This document shows positions 10,536-22,229 of a DNA stretch of 64,000 bases, piece by piece. A program made the translations under genes and the position numbers. The notes beneath the pieces are model-generated. The model was not told the DNA's origin and ran no database searches. It saw only the letters and a list, made by a program, of their open reading frames with translations. Source of the DNA: Corticium candelabrum (lineage: Eukaryota > Porifera > Homoscleromorpha > Homosclerophorida > Plakinidae); assembly GCF_963422355.1 (NCBI RefSeq), contig NC_085087.1:4186498-4250497 (forward strand), given 5' to 3'. Each line of letters begins with the position of its first letter. The first letter of the stretch is position 1.

Positions 10536-13500
10536 TTAAATAGACTTAACTTTGCTGCATCCCAATAAATGCTTGTTATGTCTCTTTGACCAACAAATGC
10601 CTGTTAAGTATTTTAGAAAATAGCAATTACAATTGCCCAAACAATCATGTCCTTGGACAGCTTCGCTGAAGTCTTTCTTAAAATATTTGTATTTTTCGTG
10701 TCCTGTAGGTAGAGTAATCGTCAGTGTGCATGTTGACACGATTGGGTACCTTCCCACAGTTGTGAACTCTACTGTACCTTCATGAGGAAATCCAAGGGCA
10801 GGTACATTTGCTGATCCAGTCAAAATGACAATATGTCAGACAGTGTAACATCACAGTTGAGATCTATGCAGTCGTATCAGTCACACACAGTTAAAGTTTT
10901 ATACCAGGAACGTGAATATCTTGAGAGTCATCCAAAAATGACAGACAGTTCATGTAGGCATTCTTTTCACGACGCCACATTCATTTGAGCCATGAGGAGA
11001 GAATGTTTTGTGCTGGTAAAAGTCTCGAATGAAATCAGCCAAACAGAGCAAGACATTGCTAGTAACTTCATGTCAAGGCTAACTTTTGGATAATTAATCA
11101 CTTTACCGGCAGTCAGTGCTGGAGTCAGTCCTGCTACAAAATATTTCCTAAACAAGTTAGAATGCTCGTCAATTTTTTGTAACAAACCAACAGATGCAAT
11201 CCTTTCTGATATTTCATTGATCTCTGTATGTACAGAGAAATGCATTGCTGCAGAAGAATTGCTCGCAGGATTTGAGATCTAATTCTTTCTGGGTTGACTT
11301 CTTGTGTAAATCCAGAAGCATAGATGACTTCTGTCACTTGCGGCTGGATCAGCAACTGGGGCAATAGTTCCATGTCTGCTTCACTGATCTTCATATATGA
11401 ACATGATTTAATAAACAGTTCAAGTGAGGTTTATTACAACAGGTCCATGTACCTTGAGGGCTATGTCTCTCACTTCAGGATCTGGAATGTGGTCTATGAC
11501 AGGATGAATTGCTAATTGGCACTCCACAAATGAAATCATAGATGCATGGTGCCAGGAAAAGAAATCCAGTTCTCCCTGGCAGAAGGGACAAAGCCATAAG
11601 CTGTCCTATCATTTTGAATTGGCCACTCTGTAGCAAAACATAAAGCACACTAAAAGCTTTGCAGAGACTGATAAAGCTACTGTGGATCTGCATCATTTTC
11701 TAATGTCCTCTCTAATTACGCAAGAGATATACGGGCTTGGTTGTAATGGGTGTATCGATCTTACTGCAATTACCGCTAATACCTATCATTGTCTTGTATA
11801 TTTTACCTGAAGAGGAGCATCACTGTAAAATCTCCTTTGAGCCCTCGAAGAGTCAGGAAATAACAGTTTGACATCTATTCCACTATACGATTCAGTGGGT
11901 TCAGGAGGGATCATTTCTCTTAGAGCTTGGCGCACTTGTTGTAGTCGCTGTAATTAGAAAGCTTACAATTAATAATTGCAGCAGCTAACAGCAGTTAGTG
12001 GCAACAACATACAATTCTTTCTAATTTCTGTTGTTGTGCTGCTCTTTCCTTAAAATAAAGTAAGAATTTCAACACATATTTAGCTATGTAGCAGTAAATC
12101 AGAAAAAAGCTATTGTCCAGGTACCTTCTCCTGGTCCGCAAGCAAGCATTGTTCAAATTCTGTCTTGCTCCATTCGTATCCTCCTTGTCTGTCAAGTTAA
12201 TCTAATGTAATATACACACTGTTGAATGGCATAGCAGTACTAAATACCTCCTTTAGTCTTCTCTCTTGAGCAGCACCCACATGCACTGGGCTGGTGTGAT
12301 CTGAACTAGACACTGGCTGAAATATGATATATCCATCTCACTATCTTAATTAACCAACAGGATAAAAAACATAGCAATGAACACAAGCACAAAGATAGCA
12401 AGCAAGAACACATTCAGAACAAGCTGAAGGCTGGGTTCACAATAGCCAGTTTAGGCATGACAGATAAGAATTTAATTTCTCTTGACTCAATGCAATGCTA
12501 TTAACAAATGCAGCAAAAAAACAAAAAGTACAAGGTGGATTACCTGCTGCAGATCAGTTGCTATTTCATCATCCTGCAAAAGACACTGCATTGAGAAAAT
12601 GGGTATACGGTGTTGATACAGGTACTCTTTGATTGTCACCTGATTTGGAGATCTTTGGAGGTTTCCAGCATCTTCATTATCTTGTTGCAGGCTAAGCAAA
12701 AGTGAGAGTGAAGGTGAAGATAAAAGAGAACTTTGAAATGAGTGACATGGTGAGAAGAGTCCTTCGCTTTGATCACTGCAGTAGAACAGGAAGAAATGGT
12801 CTCAGTGCTAGAGTCAACACTGGTGTATTTGATCAAATTTTGATTGGTCTGGAAGTATTTTGCAATTTATTGACATTGTCAGAGGCAGTTCAACATTGGG
12901 CATTTGCAACAAAATTATCACTTTAGAGTACTATGGGAAAATAACTTAGTGATGATTCAAGGGCCTGCTTTAAAGTGAGGCTTAGGAAATCCGGGTTTTG
13001 CCATGTGTCAAAATGGCATAGCTAAAAACATTACTTTTGCTTAAACTTCATGCAGATGCAGTATTGGCACTCAGCCAATTACAGTAGTTAATTAGCAGCA
13101 TCTAACCACTTGACATAACATAACCACATCACAGCATCTACATCTTATAGTTTGAAGGTTATGCAGAATTATGAGTCAGATGTCTGTTCAACATCACTCA
13201 TGCAGGCATTGCATGTTGGCACTAAACGTTTCTATCGTTGTAAACACTGAAACTGACAAAAAATTTGTATTGAGATAAACATGGTACCCTTGTTTAGGCT
13301 TCTGAAACTAACAAAACATTTTCATTGAGACAAACAAGGGTACATTTTCATTGAGATAAACATGGTACCCTTTATGTATACAGTTTGTGTGTGTGAAATG
13401 CACAACAGCATTATATTATCTGAAATACACTACTAAACAGTTACTATTTTCAGTACATCTAAGTGTTATTAACAAGAGTTAGTTGACCACAATTTGTTGT

Positions 13501-14190
13501 TGGCTCACAATGGATTATGCATCTTTCTTTGGTTAATTAATGTACCTTTATGCACAACCATCAGTGGAATGCAATGCTGGGCAACAAACCTGCAAGAATG
13601 AAGGTGCTCTCTGAGCTTTGACATAGGCAAGAGTGCTTCACATCGGTAACACTTCTCACTGGCTCGTCTTTTACTGTGTTATTTGTCTAAGAACAATAAT
13701 GTATTTGTGAATGCTTGCGACAAGATATTGTCTTTCAACCTTGGACATGTCCAGTGATCTGGATATTGGACCAATACAGGTCTGTGCTGTTCCCTTCACT
13801 CTACTCAAGAATAGTGGTGTATATCCCTCTGCTGGTAGTTCAATGATTTCAAGTGTTCGACAATTGGGAGGAAACCTCATAAACTCATATCCTCCCTCGT
13901 TGGCTAGTTTCAAACTGTCTATGCTGTTGGCATCTTCAAACTCGATGTTTCGCTCTCCTAATCCAGCCAGTTCTAGCTCTAACCTGTCTCCGCTTACCCA
14001 CTTTTCAACAGAGTTTGATCCCAGGCAGATGAATAGGTGTGACATTTTCTTGCACGTTTTCGTGAATGTTTGCAGTCCCCTCAGCGAAAACTAAGTTCTG
14101 CAGTCTGACGATGGAAAAGTCTATTGTGTTCAGTTTGTACACCTGAAGAAGAAGATCAAATGGCTTGTACAGCACTTGAACAATAATCAC
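10536..14190 (-). CDS. HECT-type E3 ubiquitin ligase with UBZ-like finger and UBX-like region (damaged)
   Basis: HECT ligases take ubiquitin on a catalytic cysteine and pass it to a substrate. Minus-strand exons with good splice signals: about 14045-13740 (N-terminal module, GGYEFMRFPPNCRTLEII), 13673-13590 (C-x2-C-x11-H-x3-C finger, CYRCEALLPMSKLREHLHSC), 12316-12248, 12188-12125, 12048-12013 (coiled, ADQEK/ERAAQQQKLERI), 11947-11807 (UBX-like, IDVKLLFPDSSRAQRRF), 11627-11453, 11388-11107, 11065-10905 and 10863-10536. The last four give the HECT domain: GQLMALSLLPGR, IDHIPDPEVRDIALK, ISERIASVGLLQKI, SPHGSNE, DVTLSDILSF, TGSANVPALGF and the active-site segment VSTCTLTITLP. Two introns are only 41 bp. 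Problems: the first roughly 90 residues of the HECT N-lobe are not found although phases join across the gap; frame shifts occur near 11530, 11243, 10965 and 10823; the join of 12248 to 12188 is out of phase. Either a decayed gene or one with sequence errors. Confidence 0.72.
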
Positions 14191-14481
14191 TCACAGTTCC
14201 TCCACGATGTAATGCAACTAAGACACCAACAGTTTAGGTCAGGGACTGCACATACCATATGACTGTGTCAGATGTATTACTCATAACCAATACAAGGCAT
14301 GCTCTGGACACGAATGTCTGGTTCAGCATTCCAAATAGCTATGACTTTGAAATATGCATGCAGTTAGAAGACTTGGTAACAGATCTAGATTGTACTTGTG
14401 TAAGTACTTGGTTAGATATGAGCTCGCTCTAATTAGCAATGGCACTGGTAAGAGTCACGTGACTGAGCTAGTCACAAGTGC

Positions 14482-14483
<2 letters not shown>

Positions 14484-14518
<35 letters not shown>
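14484..14518. repeat. (GT)n microsatellite
   Basis: Short pure TG array. Confidence 0.95.
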
Positions 14519-14522
<4 letters not shown>

Positions 14523-14729
14523 TGAAATGTGTGTGTCACACTTAGGAGTGCATCATACTTCCTGTCCTGGTGAGCATAGAAGCTTCTAGTAGCTTGAAGA
14601 GTGTAGTAGCTTGGAAATGTTTCATGCTTCCTGCCTGATAAAACATGAATACTTGGTTTCAAATTTCAGCTATGAGTGGTATTAATTATGAAAGGAGACA
14701 CACTCATGCCAGCTATAGTCAAGCATTTT

Positions 14730-14732
<3 letters not shown>

Positions 14733-14792
<60 letters not shown>

Positions 14793-14795
14793 TGT

Positions 14796-14864
<69 letters not shown>
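14733..14864. repeat. (GT)n microsatellite
   Basis: About 130 bp of TG with a GCGCGC interruption at 14776-14781 and one slipped GG at 14796. Confidence 0.97.
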
Positions 14865-14866
<2 letters not shown>

Positions 14867-15678
14867 CTCCATCTACCCCTGAGAATTTGTCATGCTGCCC
14901 TTTCATCAAACACAATTAAGTAGTGTAGTTATTTCTGACTATAAAATTATCGTCAAAAAATTGGCTACATTTATATACATAGTTTAGAACAACCTTGACA
15001 AACTAAAGCACAGCAAGCAGAGCTTGATAAATAACCTGCTTCTTACTGCATAGCAGACTGAACCAGTGCCATTTTTGCTTGGTACGTACCTCGATCATCA
15101 CATAATTTTGAGGATTTACGTAGTTTTGTCAAACTCACTGCTTTTTTGGTCTCCGAATTCTGAGCCTACTATTTAAAACTGAATCACATTTGTACCAAAA
15201 ATCGAAGAAACTTTAATATATGAGCCCGGGCTTTTCCTTCTTCTGGTTAATTGCTTCAGTTACTAGTTTCTACACACTCAGGAACTTAACAAGGCCAGGT
15301 TATTGTCCATCAAAATTTACGTGAAGTGCACATGCATGTGAAGTTGGCGATCGACTTACGAGAACCACGTGGACGAGCATCTTCCAAACTCCGTGTCTAA
15401 GACTGGACTAGCGTCTTGTCATCCATCACTGCTGTCTACAGTCGATCTTGCCATCCATCAAGGCGGTTGTAAAAGTGTCCGTTTAGTACAGGCACTCTAG
15501 GGTTTGACCTTCAACAAATTGCAACACAAACTCTCTCAACTGTTTACTACACAGAAAAGTGTGCTCTATAACATACTAAATAGCTTAGTGAATTGGGAAG
15601 TGATAGCATTCAAATCACGTGACCTCTTAGGCTATCTCTTTGTCTAGCATACAGTTCTTCTGAAACAAGGGTATCGTA

Positions 15679-15895
15679 TTAGGTACGTAGAAACACTATA
15701 GTGAAGAACAAATACCTCACTCGAGACGTGTTCAAGGCTTCTCCGTCTGCGATTAGACTAGAACGTGATCGAAATCGCCGTCGTTTCCAGATTATCGTCG
15801 TGTTCTCATGTAGAAACCACTCTGGCAAGGTTACGATTATCTCTCTGAAATAGTCTACCCTTTCGGCTTCTCCGTTACTCACTTTCTCCGACCAT
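15679..15895 (-). CDS. Hypothetical exon, possible 5' exon of the HECT gene
   Basis: The minus strand from about 15880 reads SNGEAERVDYFREIIVTLP, then EWFLHENTTIIWKRRRFRS and LIADGEALNTSR, a mix unlike neighbouring non-coding frames. A candidate donor (GAG/GTATTTG) follows near 15713. An ATG at 15895 (MVGE) is one base out of frame and is followed by GTGAGT, so the start is unclear. No family is recognised. Its place about 1.5 kb upstream of the HECT N-terminal exon fits a first coding exon, but a separate gene is equally possible. Confidence 0.3.
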
Positions 15896-16039
15896 GACCG
15901 AAATCACTGCTACGGCGTCAAAGTTCCCGTATACCCGGTAATTTTAGATTTGTCAACGCGGCAATGCAATGGACGCGTTAGTTAGAGGAGTCTGAAGATT
16001 ATATCATCTGCAAGCAGCCTTTAGAAAGGACATCACCAA

Positions 16040-18016
16040 CTGCTACTCTGGAAGAAAAGGAAAGTGCAAGTATCAACAAGGCAAGTGATTGCAGGAATGA
16101 GCAACAAGTACACTACGAATGCCGTCGAAAATACTGCAACTCTCAACAAATATCCACAATTTCTAAAATAGCCAAATAAAGACATGGTACAGCTGTAGAG
16201 ACTGCAAGGCATCAACTTAGATCAGCAGAAAAGCAGTTTAATTAATTAATAGAATTAACTTCAGCACGGAATGTTTCTTCTGTCGCACACCAGCGACGTT
16301 GGGTAGAAAGAGAAGAAGTTCTAATGTTTTCGCTGTAGAAACATTTGAATTGAGTGACACAATTCTAGCAAATGTGTCATGAAAGAGGTGATACCTGGGG
16401 AGATGTCGTACAAGCAAGACGTTTGTATGTTCATGATCTTCATGCTGCAGATGCAGTGTACCATGGAGGGTCTAGTGTAAATTTGCGTACGAAGAAAGAG
16501 ATACCAGCAATTTATCAGCATGAATTAAGGTAAAAGAAAAGGGCAAAATTAGGTCGCCCAAAAGATAAAGAAAGAACTGATGCATTCATGGAGGTTGCTA
16601 GTTTCTTGAAAAAATGATGACGAACAGATTACGTATGGAAGATAATCTGGCTGACTCAGAAAACGGTCCATACAGCTAACCACACATGCAGCAGAAACTG
16701 CAGAAATATTTTGGAGATACTATCCATAAAACTGAAATCAACGGTAAGCCCAATGTCGTTACCTTCAGAAAGAAGGCCAAAGCTTTGCTCCATGACTTCT
16801 ACAGTCAGCAGAAAGCTGATCTTGACACGGAAAAAATGAAGATAGTAGAAACTGCTGCTAAATTGATTGGAAACGACATAAAAGCAATGGAAAAATCTCA
16901 CAACGTCTATCATCAGTGGAAACATCAAACAGCACATTTTGATATTCTTTGGAAGACTTCTGTCATGACTGGATCGCCAAAGCCAATGTGGTCTGGGATG
17001 ATGCAACTTGTACATTAAGGCAATCACTCTGGGAGATCGTCTGTGATGTTTCTACCCATGACTGACATGAATCCCAGTGATGTGCCATATGTCTACTTTA
17101 CACTGAAATATGTATCTACATAAGCTTGCACGTTGCCACAACGTTACAGCCATTATCACGTTTTATCAACCACTCTTTGGAAGTCTCTGATGATTATTGT
17201 AACTGAGCCAGTGAAAAGTGAATTGAAATATATTGTCCTTCGTCTGGGAAGTTTTCATACCGAAGTGAGTTACCTTGGGTCTATTGGCCATCTTATGGCT
17301 GCATCTGGATTACAAGAATTGCAGCAATTGACTTATGCACATGCGTACTGGCAAGGCAATTTCTCGAGCAGTACATGTACGGGCACAGCTTATTGTTGAT
17401 GCAGTTCTCAGTGCCTTGGTGCTGGCCAAAACATTTAATGTGCCTTTACCTGGAAGTTCAGATGACCCAGAATCTGGAAATGTGGAAACAGAAGAGTTGT
17501 TGAAGCTACAACGTCTCACATGAGAAGTCTGCTAGACATCCAGACCTGGATGAAGCTGCTGTTCTCTATGAGAAGGTGATGCAAGGTTCAATGTCTGCAG
17601 ATCAAGTTTGCCAGTGTAGTGTGATGCTAGTCAAAGAGAAGCCAAATCCCTGAAGTCATCTAGGACTGCTACACTTTGGTTGAAGCACATTGATATGGTT
17701 GATATACTTTGCAAGTATATCCGGGCAGAGCGTACTGGCAACTGGGAATTGCATCTCCAAACTATTTCAGAGATGCTTCCTCACTTGGACGCATGTGGAC
17801 ACAATCACTACACAAAACCTGCATGGATATATCTACAGCGAATGTCTAATCTCCACAATGAGCTTCCAGATGTGTATCAACATTCTAGAGGAAGTCTCCA
17901 TGTAGTGAGAAGTGATAGTCATTGGGCTGGCTTGTCCTTGGATCTCATCCTCGAGCAGGTGCTCATGAGAAGTCTGAAGATCAGCGGGGGGTCTCACACG
18001 AGGACGAGGGATGACT
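16040..18016 (+). pseudogene. Decayed copy 1 of a dispersed uncharacterised gene family
   Basis: Fragments in all three frames align with the copy at 27708-29570. Recognisable pieces in order: CFFCRTPATLGRKRRSSNVF (about 16275), AADAVYHGGSSVNLRTKKEI, LQKYF/TEINGKPNVVTF (16686 on), a long TAAKLIGNDIKAMEK helix, HQWKHQT, IVLRLGSFHTEVSYLGSIGH (17230 on), LIVDAVLSALVLAK, LWLKHIDMVDILCKYIRAER and WELHLQTISEMLPHLDACGH (17680 on), LHVVRSDSHWAGLSLDLI. From memory the same order occurs in large multicopy hypothetical proteins of cnidarians and sponges. Two cysteine/histidine-rich N-terminal patches suggest a zinc-binding head. Function unknown; the multiplicity suggests a mobile or amplified gene. Many frameshifts and stops make this copy non-functional. 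Confidence 0.65.
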
Positions 18017-18030
18017 GAGCTGCAATTAAT

Positions 18031-19281
18031 TTAACGCCAAAGATGAAAATGACTTTTCACTCCCGGGCCTCCTTATCAAACTGATGACTAGTAGACTAAG
18101 ACTACCTTACCGTTTTGCTTCTCAGAAAGATAGCAAAGTCAAAGGACGCTTCCGGGACGTATTTCATATCAACTAGGAGGAATGATTTAATTGATATCTC
18201 CATTGTAACCCAAAGAACTGTATATGTATGCGTATAGATTTTACAATCTAATAGAGTGATTTCATGTACATAATTATACAGTACCGAAATGATACGTTGT
18301 TGGTTTGTAAATTTAGATGAGCAACCACGCTCATAACTTTTGGAGTAACGAACCCCCCCCCCCCCCAAGAACCCCCGAATCTACACCACTGCCTCGCATA
18401 CGTTCAGCGTCTCGTACATGACGTCACTCATGAAGCTTCGTCACAAAATGTAACCTGTCAATGGTTGTCTACGTGTGACGTCTACTCTGAGAAACTCTTA
18501 CCTAGCTGTCCTCTCGATGCAAGGCTGCGGCAATAGCTTTCCAAGCACATTCTCTTTTAGCAAAGTGCTCTTGAAATCCGGGCTTTAAACAATTAATTTG
18601 ACGTCCTAGAAACACGAATACTCGCGTACAAGGTCACTACGCCGCTCGTCCGTATATCCATCTTACAGCAGTGAAACCCACGCACTGCTCCATGATTGGA
18701 TATAATTGCTTACGTCAACCGGGAAAAGTTAAACCCAACTCAACATCTTACATTACGTTACGAAATCAATACGGTACGTTACGACAACAAAATTGCCAGT
18801 GTGATTTGCATAACGTAACGGCGCCCGACGTTAATTATGTCGCGTTACGTTACATGCTCATTGTAATTAGCTTTAATTACAACACTTTTAAAAAATTAGT
18901 ACAGTACCGTGATCTTTCCATGTGACTATCACTGCTAGCAAGTGATGACGTCATAATGTCTGTTTTGGTTATTCGAAATCTTTCATTCCTAGAGCATGCA
19001 GCGTACGCGGTCAAAGTTGTTAGGAATCAACATCTAGAGGTAAACTGCATTGATTTAATCAATTTGCTATTTGAACTCGTCGTATACAGACTATGACATC
19101 GACATCGTTTCTATATAATTGTTTACTGCTATTTGACAGTCAAGACGCTAACAACGAACATGAAAGTCGATGTTATCTATACTGAACATAAAATGTACGT
19201 TAAAGCTAATTGCTACCAGTTACTGTACATAGAAGCAGCAACCATACATTCACCGTACATTCTATGTATAATGTATTTATA
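18031..19281. other. Intergenic region with poly-C tract and 3' flank of collagen-like copy A
   Basis: 18352-18366 is a 15-C run. The sequence before it (GATGAGCAACCACGCTCATAA) and the CACCACTG after it resemble 40818-40880, suggesting a dispersed element ending in C-x-CCACTG. 18750-18860 holds several TTACGTTACG motifs. About 18830-19281 is homologous to 33710-34128, the 3' flank of copy B. No gene. Confidence 0.5.
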
Positions 19282-21319
19282 TCAACGTGCCATAATGTAG
19301 CCGATTGCTTTGGCGTTTGTTACACCGTTGTCTGCTTGGTAAGGACCGGCGTAGTTACCAGCACTATTTTTGGCTGGCCTGTAAATGTACCGTGTTCCGT
19401 AGCCAACGAAAGAGTCTGGAGTTACACAATTGTTTTGTAGGTTAGCAATAAGTCCCAGACGAGCTTGTGCGGTCCTTGGGCCCCAGGATGAGTGGTCACT
19501 TCTGACGTTGAATCCCTCCTAGAAATAAGATCTAAGTTTAAGTGTAGCAAATATTTTCATTCATTAATTAAATTTAGAATCTAGTTGTGTTAGCTATCAT
19601 TGTAAGGCATTGATATCTAAGGAATACATTAGATTGCAATTGTTCTACTTCAGAGCGTGATGCCAACATGCAGACACCTAAAATTGTCAAAAAAAGTACA
19701 GCAGGCATGAGTGATATTATTACGTTTACACGACAAACAACGCCATTGTTTTGTTTTGTGATTCTGACATGCATACTCTAAACATTGAAGGTGTTGCATG
19801 CTTACCTTGTTGCAATTGCTCTGCATAGACGACGTTGGCAGTAAACTTCTCCACTTAGTCTTACCAATACTCGTTTCTCTGTACTTTCCATCAGCAATAA
19901 GACTGTAGAGAGATGATGCTCTGTAGCCAAAAGTGATCCATCTGGTCGTTCCACCTACTTTCATTCCCAGACGAAGTTCAGTAAATGATAGTGTCCAGTA
20001 CGAAGCCAATTTCGCTTCTTTGTCATCCAAACTCAAGAAATTTGATTGAAATGTCTCGTTGTTCGACCACAACACGCTCTCGTAGCTAAACGTCTGCTGA
20101 TTTCCATCTATTTTCATGATCAAAGTCCAACCTTCACTGGCATCACAAAATGTCTGCGGTAAGCAGTGTTCGTTAGTAAACTCTAACAGCAATAAAGATA
20201 ATTTAAATTATTAAATTAAATGTAGAATTTTTGACCTGGAATGGTGGATCACTAGCAGATGGTTTAATCCAGTATTGTCCATTGTTTGAAGATGATTTGT
20301 ATTTGAGTGATATTTGCGTACACGACGATGCAGGCAAGAGAGCCGATCTGCCAAGTTCTCCTTCTAGAAGAAATGTCGACCATTTGGTGCCGCAACAGTA
20401 CTCGAGTTCTTTCACTTTCTTGTTGTATCTGACCATTCCTTCTCAATACATAAACTTAATAAATTTATAATTGTTTAATTTTTACATTATTGCAATTATC
20501 TACCTTCTCTTATTTTAGAGCATTCGTTCAGACGAAAAGTTCCCGGCGGTCCAATTGGCCCGACTAGACCGCGTTCACCTTGATTGCCTTTAGGACCAAC
20601 TTTACCGCTTACACCTTTTTCACCTGCAGTAACACAATAATATTTTATTTAGATTAAATAAATTTTAAAAAATATTCAAATTCTATGAATACTATTTCTC
20701 ATCTTATTAGAATCCCTTTTTATTGTGAGGTAGAACGTTAATGACTACTAGGTCACATACTTAAGTTAATTAATTAAGAAAGTACAACTAATTCAAGTGT
20801 GAGTGTGTTTGGGTTGATTTAGAATTTGGAGTTTTACGTTGATATGTTAGGCAAATGTTAAAAATAACAAACGTTAACAAGTTAACTTTTTAGTCTTAAT
20901 TCAGCGGCAACTCAGAATTGATGCCATTATTTGACATTCTAAATATTAAGTTTGATCACATTTCTTATTATGACTACTCACCTTTATCTCCTTTTGTTCC
21001 TTCTTTGCCAGGAACTCCAGACATGCCGGGAGCGCCCGGAGCACCATGAATACCTGATATTGTTACTGTAAATAAGACGTTAGATAGTTGCTATAGAAAC
21101 CATGATGCTACAACAGAGTTGTGGTGGTCTTACCTGAGGAGCAACCATTGCTACAGTCCTTGCCTCCCTAGAGTAAAGACAAATATCCATTACAACAACT
21201 CACTGAGTCCTACAAAGCATTTGATATTTAACAAAGTGATATACCTTAGTGCTTGTCATCTCCTCTGAATCTGCGGTCACTACTACTAACAAGAGCACAA
21301 CTAGTTGAATTCGCTGCAT
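19282..21319 (-). CDS. Secreted collagen-like / fibrinogen-like-domain protein, copy A (intact, 376 aa)
   Basis: Seven exons, all GT-AG and in phase: 21319-21245, 21167-21134, 21065-20982, 20623-20504, 20441-20236, 20180-19806, 19518-19282; total 1131 nt. Residues 1-18 are a signal peptide (MQRIQLVVLLLVVVTADS). Then comes a short C-rich linker (KDCSNGC), two collagen-triplet exons (GAPGAPGMSGVPGKEG and GPKGNQGERGLVGPIGPPG), a linker with LEYCCGTKWSTF and NGQYWIKPSASDPPFQ, then a fibrinogen-related module starting FCDASEGWTLIMKIDGNQ and ending EGFNVRSDHSSWGPR ... AIGYIMAR. The order signal-collagen-fibrinogen-like recalls ficolins; the C-terminal pattern (SLYSLIADGKYR, NCNKEGFNVR, PDSFVGYG) is closer to coral skeletal organic matrix proteins of the USOMP5 type. 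A role as secreted lectin or matrix protein is inferred. The acceptor of the sixth exon is an AGAG doublet; only the second AG keeps the frame. Confidence 0.88.
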
Positions 21320-22229
21320 GATGATGAACAAATCAGAGCGTCTGAACGGTATATCTAAAGAACTTCTAGTTTGCAGTCCAACAATTTGGTCTTATTGCAC
21401 ACGAAAGAACGGAACATGATGTCATTGTTTTTAGTCAAAGCTCCACCCACATCTCACGTGAGTCTTGAAAATACGGGATTACGTAATTGTCGGGACTAGC
21501 AATAATTGCCTACTGTCTAAATGAAACGGTAACGTTGTAACCTAGCAAGTGCAATACTAAATATACGTAATTACTGGAACAAATCACGACAAACCGTGTA
21601 TTAATTACTATGTGAGTCGACTAGAGCAGTCGGGAAGGCAGTTGGAAGTCGCTGATTGACGTCGATCACTATGTAGGTCCGGTACGCATTCTACTCTAGG
21701 GATTCTTTTTACGGTAACAACAACAAGTTAAATAGGGATCGATGTAGTACTGTAGGTGCCATGCATGGCAACTATAGAAAGTGTTGTGTCTCTCTTTTCT
21801 TTTTTTGGCTGACTAACGCTTTCCAACACAACAACTAGAACTGTAGTTTTTGACATGTTTCTAGTAGGCTTGCATGTGGGGAGATTTCGATAAGAGGGTA
21901 TCGCGAGGTCTTGAGTTAAAGAGAGAGCAGACTGCTTAGTATGTCTCTTCGATCTCTAACTAATTTAGAGTATGTGCGTCGCAATCTCTCGTGTAAGAGA
22001 ATTTTTCAACGATCAATATGTACACCGGGTATAGACTGCAAGAAATCGCACGATCTGTATGTATGTGCATGGAATTGTACCTGATCTCGCGAGAGTTAGT
22101 TAGTTATTGTGGTAATGATACGGTACGGTATCATACCTTACATGAATGTGGGGATTTCCCGAGTTGGGGGGCCTGATCGCACCTTTACATGAGGGTTAGG
22201 TGACAGTCAGCAAAGGCGTGAAGCAAGTG
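21320..22229. repeat. Upstream flank of copy A, shared with copies B, C and D
   Basis: Homologous to 31060-31945, 36179-37044 and 42601-43504. Shared landmarks include TCACGTGAGTCTTGAAAA just upstream of the gene, CGGGACTAGCAATAATTGCC and GGTACGGTATCATACC. It presumably includes the promoter of the collagen-like gene; no TATA box is evident. The right end is the hAT insertion point. Confidence 0.75.

Larger units (their letters stand above)
14191..15678. other. Region upstream of the HECT exons, mostly microsatellite and non-coding
   Basis: Contains the two GT arrays listed separately. Apart from those no ORF, MITE terminus or duplicated block is recognised. If the exon at 15679-15895 belongs to the HECT gene, this is its first intron. 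Confidence 0.4.

Noticed and set aside
13711..14094. 127-codon plus-strand ORF
   Set aside because: Opposite strand of the HECT N-terminal exon, which has the better motifs and splice sites.
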